From NCBI RefSeq assembly GCF_023242315.1, contig NZ_JALLIY010000001.1, positions 248,001 to 312,000 of the forward strand: a stretch of DNA of 64,000 nucleotides. Reading direction: 5' to 3'. Position numbers and translations under genes: made by a program. Every line of letters starts with the position of its first letter. Within the stretch, counting starts at the first letter, position 1. Below the pieces are notes generated by a model that saw only the letters and a program-made list of their open reading frames with translations, made no database searches and was not told the origin of the DNA. Shown here piece after piece: positions 52,648 to 64,000 of the stretch. The stretch comes from Pseudomonas sp. MWU13-2105. GTDB lineage: Bacteria > Pseudomonadota > Gammaproteobacteria > Pseudomonadales > Pseudomonadaceae.

Positions 52648-53709
52648 TCATCCGGCCCTGCGTAACAGCCAGACGCCCGCCACCGCACAGATCGCCGCCG
52701 GCACCACCACCGCCAGCAGCGGCGGGAAGCCGAACACCAGGCTCGACGGCCCCAGCAGATCCTGGGCAATACGGAAGGTAAAGCCCACCAGCACGCCGGT
52801 GAACACCCGCTGCCCCAGGGTAACCGAACGCAACGGGCCGAAGATGAAAGAAATCGCCATCAATACCAGTGCCGCGGTCACCAGCGGTTGCAGGACCTTG
52901 ACCCAGAACGCCAGCCAGTAACGACCGTTCGCCAGGCCCTGGTCCGCCAGGTAGTGAATGTAGCTCCACAGACCGCTGATCGACAGCGCTTCGGGCACCA
53001 TCACCACGGTACTCAGCAGGTTCGGACTCAACGCCACGTCCCAGCGCTCCTCCGGCACATTGACCACTTCGGTGCGGCCGTCGCGGAAATAGGTGGTGGT
53101 GACGTCGGTCAGTTGCCAGAAGTCCTTGTCGAAGTGGGCCTTCTTGGCAAAGCTCGACGACAGCATGTGCCGCTCGCTGTCGAAGTGGTAGCGGGTCACA
53201 CCATAAAGCAGGCCATTGGGCTGCACGGCGTTGATATGGATGAACTCGTCGCCCTGGCGATGCCACAGGCCATTGCGCGAGCTTTGCGCGTCCCCCGAAC
53301 CCTGGGCCAGGGCCTTGGCCGCCTGGGCCTTGCTCTCGGTGGCCGGAGCGACGTACTCGCCGACCAGCACGCCGATCAGCATCAGCACCAGCATCGGCTT
53401 CATCACGGCCCAGACGATACGCCCGACGGACACCCCCGCCGCACGCATGATGGTCAATTCGCTGTTGCTGGCCAGGCTGCCGAGGCCGATCAGGCAGCCG
53501 ATCAGGCCGGCCATCGGCAACATGTCGTAGACCCGACGCGGCGCCGTGAGCACCACAAAACTCAGCACATCGCCCAAGGTGTAGGTATCGGAGATGCTGC
53601 CCATCTCGTCGATAAAGGCAAACAGCGAGGCCAGCCCGAGGATGATCCCCAGCACCGCGAGGATCGCCATGAACACACTGCTGCCAATGTAGCGATCGAG
53701 CTTAACCAC
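52648..53709 (-). CDS. lptG: LPS export permease LptG
   Basis: A 353-residue inner-membrane subunit of the LptB2FG transporter that extracts lipopolysaccharide from the inner membrane. Six membrane segments flank a periplasmic beta-jellyroll domain (about 130-265). The YjgP/YjgQ family pattern is clear (YIGSSVFMAILAVLGIILG; TLGQRVFTGVLVGFTFRI). The start is GTG at 53709 with AGGAG seven bases upstream, overlapping lptF by 8 bases. Confidence 0.96.
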   Translation of the reverse strand: MVKLDRYIGSSVFMAILAVLGIILGLASLFAFIDEMGSISDTYTLGDVLSFVVLTAPRRVYDMLPMAGLIGCLIGLGSLASNSELTIMRAAGVSVGRIVWAVMKPMLVLMLIGVLVGEYVAPATESKAQAAKALAQGSGDAQSSRNGLWHRQGDEFIHINAVQPNGLLYGVTRYHFDSERHMLSSSFAKKAHFDKDFWQLTDVTTTYFRDGRTEVVNVPEERWDVALSPNLLSTVVMVPEALSISGLWSYIHYLADQGLANGRYWLAFWVKVLQPLVTAALVLMAISFIFGPLRSVTLGQRVFTGVLVGFTFRIAQDLLGPSSLVFGFPPLLAVVVPAAICAVAGVWLLRRAG

Positions 53710-54820
53710 GAGCCATCTCCTTCACAGTGCGACGACTCGCCAGTTTCAAACGCAGGGGTTCCCAATACAGCAGCACCAGGCCGATGGCCAGGAACAGGCC
53801 GTGCACCCACCACATGCCCAGCACCGGTGACAAGTTGCCTTTCTCCAGCGCACCACGGGCCGAAATCAGCATGGTCAGGTAGGCCATATATAGGAGGATC
53901 GCCGGCAGCAGCTTGAGGAAACGGCCCTGGCGCGGGTTGACCCGTGACAGCGGCACGGCCATCAGGGTCACGATAAACACCAGCAGGGGCAGCGAAAGAC
54001 GCCATTGCAACTCGGCGACCGCCTTCAGATCCGGGTTGCCGAACAGGCTGGACGTCGCCATCGCATCACGGTCGGTGACTTCCTCGCTGATCTCGGGCTT
54101 GGGCAACATGACGCCATAGGTGTCGTACTTGATCGCCCGGTAATCGGCCATGCCCGGACTGCCGTCGTAGCGATAACCGTTTTCCAGGATCAGGTAGCGG
54201 TTGCCGTCCTGGCGCACTTCCTGACGCCCCTTCTCGGCCACCAGCACGGAAATGCCGCGATCCTTCTTGTTCACGCCAAAGCGTTTTTCCGAGATGAACA
54301 CACCACCCAGGTTCGCCCGGTCATCGGACAGTTGCTCGGTATAGGTGACCCGCGAGCCATCGTTGAGCTCCTGGAAGCGCCCGGGCACCAGGGTATCGAA
54401 TTCGGTCATCGCGTCCTGCTGGTTGAGCAGCAACTGGAACTGCAGGGCGCCCTTGGGCGCCAGGCTCAGGCTGATCCAGGCGACGAGCAAGGCCACCAGC
54501 AGCGCCGGCGCCATGGTCATGCCGAGCAAACGCTGCTGGCTCATGCCGGTGGCCGACAGCACGGTCATCTCGCTTTCGAGATAGAGCCGACCGTAGGCCA
54601 GCAGAATCCCGAGGAACAGGCCCAGCGGCAGGATCAGCTGGAGGAAACCGGGCAGGCGGAAGCCCATGATCAGGAACAGCGAGCCCGGATCCAATTGACC
54701 CGAGGCGGCCTGGGCGAGGAACTTGACGAAACGCCCGCTCATGGTGATGACCAGCAGCACGGCGCTGACCGCACTCAAGGTGATCAGGACTTCGCGGGAC
54801 AGATAACGAAAAACAATCAA
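53702..54820 (-). CDS. lptF: LPS export permease LptF
   Basis: A 372-residue partner of LptG with the same architecture: three membrane helices, a periplasmic beta-jellyroll (about 115-260) and three more helices. The N-terminus IVFRYLSREVLITLSAVSAV matches LptF. I place the start at TTG 54820, because GGAG lies 7-8 bases before it and other Pseudomonas LptF proteins begin here; a GTG three codons upstream (54829) overlaps that ribosome binding site. Confidence 0.94.
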   Translation of the reverse strand: MIVFRYLSREVLITLSAVSAVLLVITMSGRFVKFLAQAASGQLDPGSLFLIMGFRLPGFLQLILPLGLFLGILLAYGRLYLESEMTVLSATGMSQQRLLGMTMAPALLVALLVAWISLSLAPKGALQFQLLLNQQDAMTEFDTLVPGRFQELNDGSRVTYTEQLSDDRANLGGVFISEKRFGVNKKDRGISVLVAEKGRQEVRQDGNRYLILENGYRYDGSPGMADYRAIKYDTYGVMLPKPEISEEVTDRDAMATSSLFGNPDLKAVAELQWRLSLPLLVFIVTLMAVPLSRVNPRQGRFLKLLPAILLYMAYLTMLISARGALEKGNLSPVLGMWWVHGLFLAIGLVLLYWEPLRLKLASRRTVKEMARG

Positions 54821-54918
54821 ACCAGACACTCCAGGGTTGTCAGGCTAAGGTGGCCGAACAAGCAAACATAGGCACCGACAGAGGGCTCGCCGCGGCGGGT
54901 CCTGCAAAAAGAGGCGCA

Positions 54919-54947
54919 TTATCCTGTGATTGCTCCCGGCTGTCACT
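54919..54947 (-). promoter_or_regulatory. Promoter for lptFG
   Basis: On the minus strand GTGACA, 17 bases, GATAAT, about 100 bases ahead of the lptF start in the 467-bp lptF/pepA divergent gap. Confidence 0.5.
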
Positions 54948-55025
54948 GCGCACTTGCCTACAGCGCCCGCCTTATTGCAGTGCCGTATTCAGTCGCACGC
55001 AAACGCCTGGCTTGACAGCGGGCAG

Positions 55026-55099
55026 TGTGGGAGCCGGTTTTATCCGCGAAGAGGCCCCAAAGGTCAGCAAAAGCTTCCCGGGCAAGCACCGCTCCCACA
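55026..55099. repeat. REP-like inverted pair in the lptF/pepA gap
   Basis: TGTGGGAGCCGG... pairs with ...CACCGCTCCCACA; the internal part AAGCTTCCCGGGCAAGCACC recurs at 60990-61077. The rest of the gap holds the lptFG promoter and the pepA leader. Confidence 0.7.
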
Positions 55100-55134
55100 G
55101 GTTATCTTGCGCGCTCGAGATTGAATGCCCGTGA

Positions 55135-56778
<1,644 letters not shown>

Positions 56779-56789
56779 ACCTGAGCCTG

Positions 56790-56820
56790 CCGGGCGGCGT
56801 CGGTCAACGACGGCGCCCGG
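56790..56820 (+). other. Intergenic hairpin between pepA and holC
   Basis: CCGGGCGGCGTCG-GTCAA-CGACGGCGCCCGG, 13-bp arms with one mismatch, no T tract. It lies inside a probable pepA-holC transcript. Confidence 0.5.
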
Positions 56821-56835
56821 AATCCGGAACCCCCT

Positions 56836-57264
56836 ATGACCCAAGTCGACTTCTATATCCTTCCCAGCGCGGCCCCTTTGGCGCGCCTGGACTTTGCCTG
56901 CAAGCTGACCGAAAAGGCCTGGCGCCTGGGGCACAAGGTCTACCTGCATTGCCGTGACAGCGCCCAGCGCGACGACCTGGACGCCCGCCTGTGGCAGTTC
57001 AAGGGCGAAAGCTTCATTCCCCACGGCCCGGCGGAAAACGAACCGGAAGGCCGCGTGGTCCTGGGCCTGGGCGAAGATCCTGGCACGCATCAGGACCTGC
57101 TGGTGAACCTCGATATGAAGGTACCGCCGTTTGCTTCGCGCTTTGCCCGCGTAGCGGAAGTGGTGGTCGAAGACCCGGCTATTCGTCAAGCGGCGCGGGA
57201 GAGTTTCCGCTTCTACCGCGAACAGGGCTATCCTCTGCAAGATCACCGTCTACAGCGACTTTGA
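56836..57264 (+). CDS. holC: DNA polymerase III chi subunit
   Basis: A 142-residue clamp-loader accessory protein that bridges the psi subunit and SSB. FYILPSAAPLARLDFACKLTEK at the N-terminus and the segment WRLGHKVYLHCRDSAQ fit HolC; the second half carries PFASRFARVAEVV. It lies 57 bp after pepA, the usual order in gammaproteobacteria (pepA-holC-valS). Confidence 0.95.
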   Translation: MTQVDFYILPSAAPLARLDFACKLTEKAWRLGHKVYLHCRDSAQRDDLDARLWQFKGESFIPHGPAENEPEGRVVLGLGEDPGTHQDLLVNLDMKVPPFASRFARVAEVVVEDPAIRQAARESFRFYREQGYPLQDHRLQRL

Positions 57265-57272
57265 GCACCCCG

Positions 57273-57689
57273 ATGGACACTCCAAGACAACCCCAAAAAG
57301 CCGCGCCCCTGCTGGACGAGCTCGAATCGATCCGCAAACTGCTGGGCGACGACACCTTGCAACCGCCGCTACTGACCGAAACGGTCGCCAGTGAAGGACA
57401 GATCCCCCTGTTGTTCGACATGGTAGGTAATAAAACCAAGGTCGAGGTGCAGCCCGAGGTGGTTGCCACGCCGGTGGTCGAGCCCAAACCGACACCGCCA
57501 GTCGTCGCGGCGGAACCGGCCAAACAGAAGAGCCAGGACGCCCTGCTGCATCTGGACAGCGAACTGCGCGCCGCCGCGCAATTGATCATGCAGGACGTGA
57601 TCGACGACTTCGCCCCGCATATCGAGACCGAGATCAAGCGTCGCCTGGATGCCCGCATGGAACGCCTGCTCAGCCAATATCCTTCCTGA
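57273..57689 (+). CDS. Conserved hypothetical protein between holC and valS
   Basis: A 138-residue acidic cytosolic protein without signal peptide or membrane segment. The N-terminus LLDELESIRKLLGDD and the C-terminal helix AAQLIMQDVIDDFAPHIETEIKRRLDARM flank a proline/valine-rich linker (about 55-90). It is conserved at this position in Pseudomonas (after holC, before valS) but its function is unknown. It starts 8 bp after the holC stop. Confidence 0.8.
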   Translation: MDTPRQPQKAAPLLDELESIRKLLGDDTLQPPLLTETVASEGQIPLLFDMVGNKTKVEVQPEVVATPVVEPKPTPPVVAAEPAKQKSQDALLHLDSELRAAAQLIMQDVIDDFAPHIETEIKRRLDARMERLLSQYPS

Positions 57690-57758
57690 CCCCATTCGCC
57701 CTCCTTGGTAGAAGCAGGGCTTTCCCCCTCCACAACGCTCTCAAGCCTGACCAGGATT

Positions 57759-57891
57759 TGTGGCGAGCGGGCTTGCCCGCGCAGGGCTGCGAAGCGGCCC
57801 TAAAACCAGCGATTGCGGTGTATCAGGTACAGCGAGGTGGCCAGTTATACGACTGCTGCGCAGCCGAACGCGGGCAAGCCCGCTCGCCACA
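57759..57891. repeat. Compound REP element with conserved core, copy 2
   Basis: TGTGGCGAGCGGGCTTGCCC and GGGCAAGCCCGCTCGCCACA form the outer arms. The interior (TATCAGGTACAGCGAGGTG, then TATACGACTGCTGCGCAGCC) matches copy 1 at 47620-47756. It occupies most of the 358-bp gap before valS; a TATACT at 58001-58006 is a possible valS -10 element. Confidence 0.8.
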
Positions 57892-58047
57892 GGACCGCGC
57901 TCGGCTTCAAACGCTCTGAGCTGACCGAGACTGGCCCGCCAGCGGGCATTTTTGTGCCAGCCGCCCTCACCTCGCTCTACGCCCCGCGCCATATCCCCGT
58001 TATACTTGCCGGCTTTCCTGAATTAATGCCTAAGGGTCCCGCCGCGC

Positions 58048-60894
58048 ATGGATAAGACCTACCAGCCGCACGCCATTGAAACTTCCTGGTACCAGACCTG
58101 GGAGTCCGAGAATTATTTCGCCCCGCAAGGTACCGGCGACGCCTACACCATCATGATCCCGCCGCCGAACGTCACTGGCAGCCTGCACATGGGCCACGGT
58201 TTCAATAACGCGATCATGGACGCCCTGATCCGTTTCCGCCGCATGCAGGGGCGCAACACCCTGTGGCAGCCGGGCACCGACCACGCCGGGATCGCCACGC
58301 AGATGCTGGTGGAACGCCAACTCGAAGCCCAGGGCCAGAGTCGCCACGACCTGGGGCGCGAGAAGTTCCTGGAAAAGGTCTGGGAATGGAAGGATCAATC
58401 CGGTGGCAACATCAGCCGGCAGATCCGCCGCCTGGGTTCGTCCGTGGACTGGAGCCGCGAGCGCTTCACCATGGACGACGGTCTCTCGGAAGCGGTCAAG
58501 GAAGCCTTCGTGCGCCTGCACGAAGATGGCTTGATCTATCGCGGCAAGCGCCTGGTCAACTGGGACACCAAGCTGCACACGGCGATCTCCGACCTCGAAG
58601 TGGAAAACCACGACGAGAAAGGTTTCCTCTGGAACCTGCGTTATCCACTGGCTGACGGCGCCAAGACCGCCGACGGCCTGGACTACCTGATCGTCGCCAC
58701 CACCCGTCCGGAAACCATGCTCGGCGACTCGGCCGTGGCGGTAAACCCGGAAGACGAACGCTACAAGGCGCTGATCGGCAAATTTGTCGAGCTGCCGCTG
58801 GTCGGCCGCCGCATCCCGATCATCGCCGACGACTATTGCGACCCTGAATTCGGCACCGGCTGCGTGAAAATCACCCCGGCCCACGATTTCAACGACTACG
58901 AAGTCGGCAAGCGCCACAACCTGCCGCTGCTGAACATCTTCGACAAAAACGCCGCCATCCTGCCGGCCTGCCAGGTGTTCAACCTCGACGGTACGCTGAA
59001 CGACAGCATCGACGGCAAGATCCCGGCGCAATACGTCGGCCTCGACCGTTTCGAAGCGCGCAAGCAGATCGTTGCCGCCTTCGAGGCCGCCGGCCTGCTG
59101 GTCAGCGTTGACGACCACGGCCTGAAAGTGCCGAAGGGCGACCGCTCCGGGACCATCATCGAGCCGTGGCTGACCGACCAGTGGTACGTGTCGACCAAGC
59201 CCCTGGCCGAGCCGGCCATTGCCGCCGTGGAAGACGGCCGCATCGCCTTCGTGCCCAAGCAATACGAAAACATGTACTTCTCCTGGATGCGCGATATCCA
59301 GGACTGGTGCATCAGCCGCCAGCTGTGGTGGGGCCACCGGATTCCGGCCTGGTACGACGAGTCGGGCAAGGTCTATGTCGGGCGCGACGAAGCCGAAGTC
59401 CGCGCCAAGCACCACCTCGGCCCGGACGTGGCGCTGCAACAGGACAACGACGTCCTCGACACCTGGTTCAGTTCGGGCCTGTGGACCTTCTCCACCCTGG
59501 GCTGGCCGGAGCAGACCGACTTCCTCAAGACCTTCCACCCCACCGACGTGCTGGTAACCGGTTTCGACATCATTTTCTTCTGGGTCGCCCGGATGATCAT
59601 GCTGACCATGCACCTGGTGAAAAACGAGGACGGCACCCCGCAGGTACCGTTCAAGACCGTCTACGTGCACGGCCTGGTACGTGATGGCCAGGGCCAGAAG
59701 ATGTCCAAGTCCAAGGGCAACGTCCTTGACCCGCTGGACATCATCGACGGCATCGAACTCGAAGCCCTGGTGCAGAAGCGCACCACCGGCCTGATGCAGC
59801 CAAAATTGCAGAAAGCCATCGAAAAACAGACCCGCGCCGAGTTCGCCGAGGGCATCGCCAGCTACGGTACCGATGCCCTGCGCTTCACCTTCTGCTCGCT
59901 GGCGTCCACCGGTCGTGACATCAAGTTCGACATGGGCCGCGTCGAAGGCTATCGCAACTTCTGCAACAAGATCTGGAACGCCGCGCGCTACGTGCTCGAC
60001 AAGGGCGACGACTGCGGCCAGAACGGCGAAGCCTTCGAACTGTCCCTGGCCGATCGCTGGATCATCTCGCAGTTGCAGCGCACCGAAGCCGAAGTGACCC
60101 GCCAGCTCGACCAGTTCCGTTTCGACCTGGCCGCCCAGGCCTTGTACGAGTTCATCTGGAACCAGTATTGCGACTGGTACCTGGAACTGTCCAAGCCGGT
60201 GCTGTGGGACGAGAATGCCCCGGTCGAACGCCAGCGCGGCACCCGTCGCACCCTGGTGCGCGTGCTGGAAGTGGCCCTGCGCCTGGCACATCCGTTCATG
60301 CCGTTCATCACCGAGGAAATCTGGCAGCGCCTGGCGCCGCTGGTCGGTGCCGAGGGCAAGACCATCATGCTGCAACCATGGCCGGTGGCGAACGAAGCGC
60401 GGATCGACCCGGTTGCCGAGGACGATATCGAATGGCTCAAGGGCCTGATGCTTGGCGTGCGCAACATCCGCGCCGAGATGAACATCGGCCCGGGCAAGCC
60501 ACTGGCGTTGTTCCTGAAGAACGTCAATGCCCAGGACCAGCGGCGCCTGAGCGAGAACGAGCAGTTGCTGAAGAAGCTGGCCAAGCTCGAATCGATCACC
60601 GTGCTGGCGGCCGGCGACGAAGCCCCACTGTCCGCCACCGCATTGGTCGGCGAGATGGAAGTGCTGGTACCGATGGCCGGGTTGATCGACAAGGCCGCCG
60701 AACTGGCGCGTCTGGACAAGGAAATCCAGCGCCTGCAAGGTGAAGTGCAGCGGGTCGGCGGCAAGCTGTCGAATGCCGCGTTCGTCGACAAGGCTCCGGC
60801 CGAAGTCATCGAGAAGGAACGCGCCAAACTGACCGAGGCCGAACAGGCCCTGGGCAAGCTGGCCGAGCAACATGCGCGGATCGCCAGCCTGTAA
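58048..60894 (+). CDS. valS: Valyl-tRNA synthetase
   Basis: A 948-residue class I synthetase charging tRNA-Val. HIGH-type motif [15 protein letters not shown] near 35-50; the CP1 editing domain (about 200-350; [13 protein letters not shown]) removes mischarged threonine; KMSKS in [14 protein letters not shown] near 552; anticodon-binding domain; C-terminal coiled coil (about 880-948). It is followed by a strong terminator. Confidence 0.98.
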   Translation: MDKTYQPHAIETSWYQTWESENYFAPQGTGDAYTIMIPPPNVTGSLHMGHGFNNAIMDALIRFRRMQGRNTLWQPGTDHAGIATQMLVERQLEAQGQSRHDLGREKFLEKVWEWKDQSGGNISRQIRRLGSSVDWSRERFTMDDGLSEAVKEAFVRLHEDGLIYRGKRLVNWDTKLHTAISDLEVENHDEKGFLWNLRYPLADGAKTADGLDYLIVATTRPETMLGDSAVAVNPEDERYKALIGKFVELPLVGRRIPIIADDYCDPEFGTGCVKITPAHDFNDYEVGKRHNLPLLNIFDKNAAILPACQVFNLDGTLNDSIDGKIPAQYVGLDRFEARKQIVAAFEAAGLLVSVDDHGLKVPKGDRSGTIIEPWLTDQWYVSTKPLAEPAIAAVEDGRIAFVPKQYENMYFSWMRDIQDWCISRQLWWGHRIPAWYDESGKVYVGRDEAEVRAKHHLGPDVALQQDNDVLDTWFSSGLWTFSTLGWPEQTDFLKTFHPTDVLVTGFDIIFFWVARMIMLTMHLVKNEDGTPQVPFKTVYVHGLVRDGQGQKMSKSKGNVLDPLDIIDGIELEALVQKRTTGLMQPKLQKAIEKQTRAEFAEGIASYGTDALRFTFCSLASTGRDIKFDMGRVEGYRNFCNKIWNAARYVLDKGDDCGQNGEAFELSLADRWIISQLQRTEAEVTRQLDQFRFDLAAQALYEFIWNQYCDWYLELSKPVLWDENAPVERQRGTRRTLVRVLEVALRLAHPFMPFITEEIWQRLAPLVGAEGKTIMLQPWPVANEARIDPVAEDDIEWLKGLMLGVRNIRAEMNIGPGKPLALFLKNVNAQDQRRLSENEQLLKKLAKLESITVLAAGDEAPLSATALVGEMEVLVPMAGLIDKAAELARLDKEIQRLQGEVQRVGGKLSNAAFVDKAPAEVIEKERAKLTEAEQALGKLAEQHARIASL

Positions 60895-60910
60895 GCCTGG
60901 TGATTGACTG

Positions 60911-60940
60911 AAAAAGGGAGGCCCTCGGGCCTCCCTTTTT
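60911..60940 (+). terminator. Terminator of valS
   Basis: AAAAAGGGAGGCC-CTC-GGGCCTCCCTTTTT, 17 bases after the valS stop codon. Confidence 0.93.
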
Positions 60941-60989
60941 CATGCCCACATGCAGCCCTGAACAGACTTCTTGCAGGCCCCACAAAACC

Positions 60990-61077
60990 TGTGGGAGCGG
61001 AGCTTGTCGGATCTCCGCACCGCCACGAAGAAGCCAGTGATACCGCTAAAAGCTTCGCCGGCAAGCACCGCTCCCAC
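60990..61077. repeat. REP-like inverted pair upstream of rlmF
   Basis: TGTGGGAGCGGAGCTTGTCG and ...GCAAGCACCGCTCCCAC. The left part resembles the right unit of 1232-1350 and the right part that of 55026-55099. Confidence 0.7.
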
Positions 61078-61132
61078 GGTCCTTATGGGACAATACCCGC
61101 CAATCAAAGCCCTGCCCGAATCGACCCTGCCC

Positions 61133-62161
61133 ATGACCGCCCCGAGCAAACCCAAAGCCCCACGCAAGAAGCCCAAGCCCGCGCCCCCGGCCAAGGCCGT
61201 CGAGTCGCGTGAAAAAGCCAGCCTGCATCCGCGCAATCGCCATCAGGGCCGCTACGACTTCCCGCAATTGATCAAGGGCTGCCCAGAACTGGGCCGCTTT
61301 GTGATTCTCAATCCCTACGGCAAGGAAAGCATCGACTTCGCCGACCCGGCCGCCGTGCGTGTATTCAACCGTGCCCTGCTCAAGAACTTCTACGGCATCG
61401 CCCACTGGGATATTCCGGCGGACTTCCTCTGCCCGCCGGTACCGGGCCGGGCCGACTACGTGCATTTCCTCGCCGACCTGCTGGCCGAGGACAACGAAGG
61501 CGTGATCCCCCGAGGCGCGGCTGTACGCGTGCTGGATATCGGTGTCGGCGCCAACTGCATCTACCCGCTGATCGGCCACAGCGACTACCGCTGGCAGTTT
61601 CTCGGTTCGGACATCAATCCCACCGCCCTGGCCGCGGCCAAGGCCATCGTCCAGTCCAACGGCCTGAACAAGGCCATCGGCCTGCGCCTGCAAAGCCAGC
61701 CGAAGCAGATCCTCAACGGCCTGCTGGAAAGCTCTGAGCGCTTCGACCTGACCCTGTGCAACCCGCCGTTCCATACCTCCCTGGACGAAGCGCAAAATGG
61801 CAGCCGACGCAAATGGCGCGCCCTGGGCAAGGCCGATCCGCAGCGCAAACTGCCGATACTGAACTTCGGTGGACAAACGTCGGAATTGTGGTGCGAAGGC
61901 GGTGAAATACGCTTTGTGACCCAACTGATCGCCGAAAGCGCCGCCCTCGGCCAGCAGGTATTGTGGTTCAGCACCCTGGTGTCCAAGGCCTCCAACCTGC
62001 CGGCGATCGAAAGCGCGCTGAAAAAAGCCGGTATCCTGCAGCGCCAGGTGGTGGAAATGTCCCAGGGGCAGAAACAGAGCCGTTTCGTCGCCTGGACCTT
62101 CCAGGATCAGGTGCAGCGGCAAACGTGGCGTCAGGAGCGCTGGAGCCGACCTGACGGCTGA
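61133..62161 (+). CDS. rlmF: 23S rRNA (adenine1618-N6)-methyltransferase
   Basis: A ~342-residue SAM-dependent methyltransferase modifying A1618 of 23S rRNA. A basic, proline-rich N-terminal tail ([14 protein letters not shown]) precedes [18 protein letters not shown]. The SAM motif [16 protein letters not shown] and the catalytic NPPFHTS (an N6-adenine NPPF motif) are clear. I chose ATG 61133; an ATG 48 bases upstream is possible. It converges on hupN. Confidence 0.92.
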   Translation: MTAPSKPKAPRKKPKPAPPAKAVESREKASLHPRNRHQGRYDFPQLIKGCPELGRFVILNPYGKESIDFADPAAVRVFNRALLKNFYGIAHWDIPADFLCPPVPGRADYVHFLADLLAEDNEGVIPRGAAVRVLDIGVGANCIYPLIGHSDYRWQFLGSDINPTALAAAKAIVQSNGLNKAIGLRLQSQPKQILNGLLESSERFDLTLCNPPFHTSLDEAQNGSRRKWRALGKADPQRKLPILNFGGQTSELWCEGGEIRFVTQLIAESAALGQQVLWFSTLVSKASNLPAIESALKKAGILQRQVVEMSQGQKQSRFVAWTFQDQVQRQTWRQERWSRPDG

Positions 62162-62201
62162 ACCACGTCCCGTTCAGGCACCCAACGCTTTTCCACAGGC
62201 G

Positions 62202-62240
62202 AAAAAAAACCGTGCCCGGACAGACCCCGGGGCACGGTTT
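62202..62240 (-). terminator. Terminator of hupN
   Basis: On the minus strand AAACCGTGCCC-loop-GGGCACGGTTTTTTTT, ten bases after the hupN stop. The opposite strand may serve rlmF weakly. Confidence 0.85.
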
Positions 62241-62249
62241 CAGTGCATC

Positions 62250-62531
62250 TTACTTGTTTACAGCGTCGGTCAGAACCTTGGCCACAACCAGCTTGATCAC
62301 TTTCTTGGCAGGGATTTCGATGGCAGCGCCAGTCGACGGGTTACGGCCGGTACGGGCAGGGCGCTCGGTCACTTTCAGTTTGCCAACGCCTGGCAGAGTG
62401 ATTTCGCCGCCGTTTTCCAATTGATCAGCAACGATCTGGGCCAGTTGGTCCAGAGCGGCACGCGCGGTAGTTTTCGGCGCGTCGATAGCTTCGGCGATAT
62501 CGGCGATCAGTTGGTCTTTGGTAATAGCCAT
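62250..62531 (-). CDS. hupN: HU-family nucleoid DNA-binding protein
   Basis: A 93-residue HU-type histone-like protein. MAITKDQLIADIAEAID at the N-terminus; the beta-arm region GRNPSTGAAIEIPAKKV carries the intercalating proline. Pseudomonads have several HU paralogues; this one, beside yejK, fits HupN by position. The ribosome binding site GGAAGGAAC precedes the ATG. Confidence 0.88.
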   Translation of the reverse strand: MAITKDQLIADIAEAIDAPKTTARAALDQLAQIVADQLENGGEITLPGVGKLKVTERPARTGRNPSTGAAIEIPAKKVIKLVVAKVLTDAVNK

Positions 62532-62919
62532 TGAGATGTTCCTTCCCTATCAAATTCATTTGGATTGCAGAGTGCAGTGTCAGCCATCGAACCAGCCTTG
62601 TGCCCCCTGCTAACAACCACGACGGATCGCAGATGTAGATAGCAGAATTGGGGTTTGGTTCGACGTGACACCTGCTGAATGCACGCTTTGCGCCGTTACC
62701 GAGCGCAAGACCGGGCAAAACTAGCACAGAGACGGGGAAATATCCGCCTCTACCTAGCCATTTGGTCAGCTTTTGCGCTCGTTTTCGAAAAAAAAACTGT
62801 CTGAAACCGCTCATCCCACCCGAACGACCGTGCAAAAGCGGATTCAACCCGTGGGTGCGGTACACTGGTCGCTTTTCCGGGGAGCCCGCCTTCCCCCTGA
62901 CAAATCAGCCGAGATACCT
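62532..62919. other. Divergent hupN/yejK regulatory gap
   Basis: A 388-bp region with no supported gene. It holds a small stem TTGCGC/GCGCAA (62688-62708), an A-tract (about 62787-62797) and TACACT at 62861-62866, a possible -10 for yejK without a clear -35. Confidence 0.4.
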
Positions 62920-63927
62920 ATGCCGATCCGTCATTGCATCGTCCACCTGATCGACAAAAAGCCCGACGGCAGCCCCGCGGTCCTGCATGCCCGTGACTCC
63001 GAACTGGCCGAATCCCAGGCCATCGAGCACATGCTTGCCGACCTCAACGAAAGCTACAATGCCAAGCAAGGCAAAGCCTGGGGCTTCTTCCATGCCGAGT
63101 CCGGCGCGCATCCGTTCAGCGGCTGGCTGAAGGAATACCTGGACGGCGGCAAGGACTTCACCGCGTTCAGCCGGATTGCCGTCGAACATCTGCAAAAGCT
63201 GATGGAGGAGTCCAACCTCTCGGTCGGTGGACATGTGCTGTTCGCGCATTACCAGCAAGGCATGACCGACTACCTGGCGATCGCCCTGCTGCACCACAGC
63301 GAAGGCGTGGCGGTGAACGCCGAGCTGGACGTGACCCCGTCGCGCCACCTGGACCTGGGGCAATTGCACCTGGCGGCGCGGATCAATCTCTCCGAATGGC
63401 AGAACAACAAGCAGTCGAAACAGTACATTTCCTTTATCAAAGGCAAGAACGGGAAAAAGGTTTCGGAGTATTTCCGCGACTTTATCGGCTGCCAGGAAGG
63501 TGTCGATGGTCCGGGTGAAACCCGCACCCTGCTCAAGGCCTTCAGCGACTTCGTCGAAAGCGAAGACCTGCCCGAGGACGATGCCCGGGAAAAAACCAAG
63601 ACCCTGGTGGACTACGCCAGCAGCCAGGCGAAGATGGGCGAGCCGATGGGCCTGGAGGAGCTCTCCGGACTGATTGACGAAGATCGTCCACGGGCGTTCT
63701 ACGAGCATATCCGCAACAAGGATTACGGCCTGTCGCCGGAAATTCCGGCGGATAAACGCACCCTGAACCAGTTCCGTCGCTTCACCGGGCGTGCCGAAGG
63801 CCTGTCCATCAGCTTCGAGGCGCACTTGCTGGGTTCGAAGATCGAGTATGACGAAGAGGCCGGGACCCTGATCATCAAGGGCCTGCCGACCCAGTTGACC
63901 GATCAGCTCAAGCGACGCAAGGACTGA
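62920..63927 (+). CDS. yejK: Nucleoid-associated protein YejK/NdpA
   Basis: A 335-residue nucleoid-associated protein of the YejK (NdpA) family, which binds DNA and affects topoisomerase activity in E. coli. The N-terminus [19 protein letters not shown], the core [23 protein letters not shown] and the C-terminal [19 protein letters not shown] fit the family. The start at 62920 is set by family alignment. It is divergent from hupN, so two nucleoid proteins share a control region. Confidence 0.95.
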   Translation: MPIRHCIVHLIDKKPDGSPAVLHARDSELAESQAIEHMLADLNESYNAKQGKAWGFFHAESGAHPFSGWLKEYLDGGKDFTAFSRIAVEHLQKLMEESNLSVGGHVLFAHYQQGMTDYLAIALLHHSEGVAVNAELDVTPSRHLDLGQLHLAARINLSEWQNNKQSKQYISFIKGKNGKKVSEYFRDFIGCQEGVDGPGETRTLLKAFSDFVESEDLPEDDAREKTKTLVDYASSQAKMGEPMGLEELSGLIDEDRPRAFYEHIRNKDYGLSPEIPADKRTLNQFRRFTGRAEGLSISFEAHLLGSKIEYDEEAGTLIIKGLPTQLTDQLKRRKD

Positions 63928-63930
63928 GTC

Positions 63931-64000
63931 ATGCTCACAGGCATGCTGAAGAAGGTCCTGCTGATCCTGCTGGTGGTGGTGGTCTATCAGAACTGGGGCA
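63931..64000 (+). CDS. Start of a membrane-anchored protein, 3' end outside the window
   Basis: Only about 23 codons are visible: a basic start then the hydrophobic helix LLILLVVVVY. The ATG is 3 bases after the yejK stop, so it is cotranscribed. In pseudomonads the gene at this position often encodes a membrane-anchored glutaredoxin-like protein; that cannot be confirmed from the visible part. Confidence 0.5.
   Translation, partial: MLTGMLKKVLLILLVVVVYQNWG

Noticed and set aside
58030..60873. Long minus-strand frame opposite valS
   Set aside because: Same antisense effect; valS has all synthetase motifs.

Overview
The window is a 64 kb stretch of a Pseudomonas chromosome, most likely from the P. 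fluorescens group. The evidence is high G+C with strong third-position G/C bias, close similarity of nearly every protein to known Pseudomonas families, gene orders typical of the genus (recJ-thrC-hom-dsbC-xerD, rpsP-rimM-trmD-rplS, lepA-lepB-rnc-era-recO-pdxJ, lptFG/pepA-holC-valS, hupN/yejK), and many REP-type palindromes of the kind scattered through fluorescent pseudomonads. I saw no rRNA, tRNA, CRISPR array, insertion sequence, integrase (other than the housekeeping xerD), prophage or replication origin. It is core genome with a few variable genes.

Layout. 1-6343: the 3' end of a gamma-aminobutyraldehyde dehydrogenase, a REP pair, a small membrane ORF, a P-loop kinase-like gene, a structured RNA segment with terminator, xenA, and recJ with yaeQ. 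6483-9085: a CaiB-type CoA-transferase, a periplasmic TIGR02285-type binding protein, a candidate small RNA and a DUF3509 gene. 9255-14914: a three-gene two-component system of the RocS1/RocR/RocA1 (Sad) type, with an unorthodox sensor kinase, an EAL-domain response regulator whose catalytic residues are eroded, and a LuxR-type response regulator. 15036-24493: thrC-hom, dsbC-xerD, the rpsP-rimM-trmD-rplS ribosome operon, ffh, and divergent ypjD. 24509-31932: a CBS-domain transporter, an MFS symporter, purT, a VUT-family membrane protein, a DUF1289/gamma-carbonic anhydrase pair, two divergent Nudix hydrolases and an L,D-transpeptidase.

32107-39255 is a complete N-acetylglucosamine utilisation operon, nagR-nagA-nagB(SIS type)-nagF-nagE. 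NagE is the membrane EIICB permease. NagF supplies EIIA, HPr and Enzyme I in one chain. NagA deacetylates GlcNAc-6-P, the SIS protein deaminates or isomerises the resulting GlcN-6-P, and NagR is the GntR repressor. A palindrome overlaps the promoter ahead of nagR, and A-rich Crc/Hfq-type motifs sit at the nagF and nagE translation starts, which suggests local repression combined with catabolite control.

39321-52477: an orphan Ig-like small protein, a YqfO-family protein, purL, mltF, then the lepA-to-pdxJ operon on the minus strand, in which REP-containing spacers separate era, recO and pdxJ. 52648-64000: lptG-lptF, pepA-holC-hypothetical-valS, rlmF, hupN, yejK and the first codons of one more gene.

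The least explained items are the ~100-nt candidate sRNA behind an ECF-sigma-like promoter at 8650-8785, the structured RNA with an 18-codon ORF at 2555-2660, the degenerate EAL regulator in an otherwise intact Roc-type system, the second, cysteine-less EIIB domain in NagE, and a ~135-bp compound REP element present twice with a conserved core.
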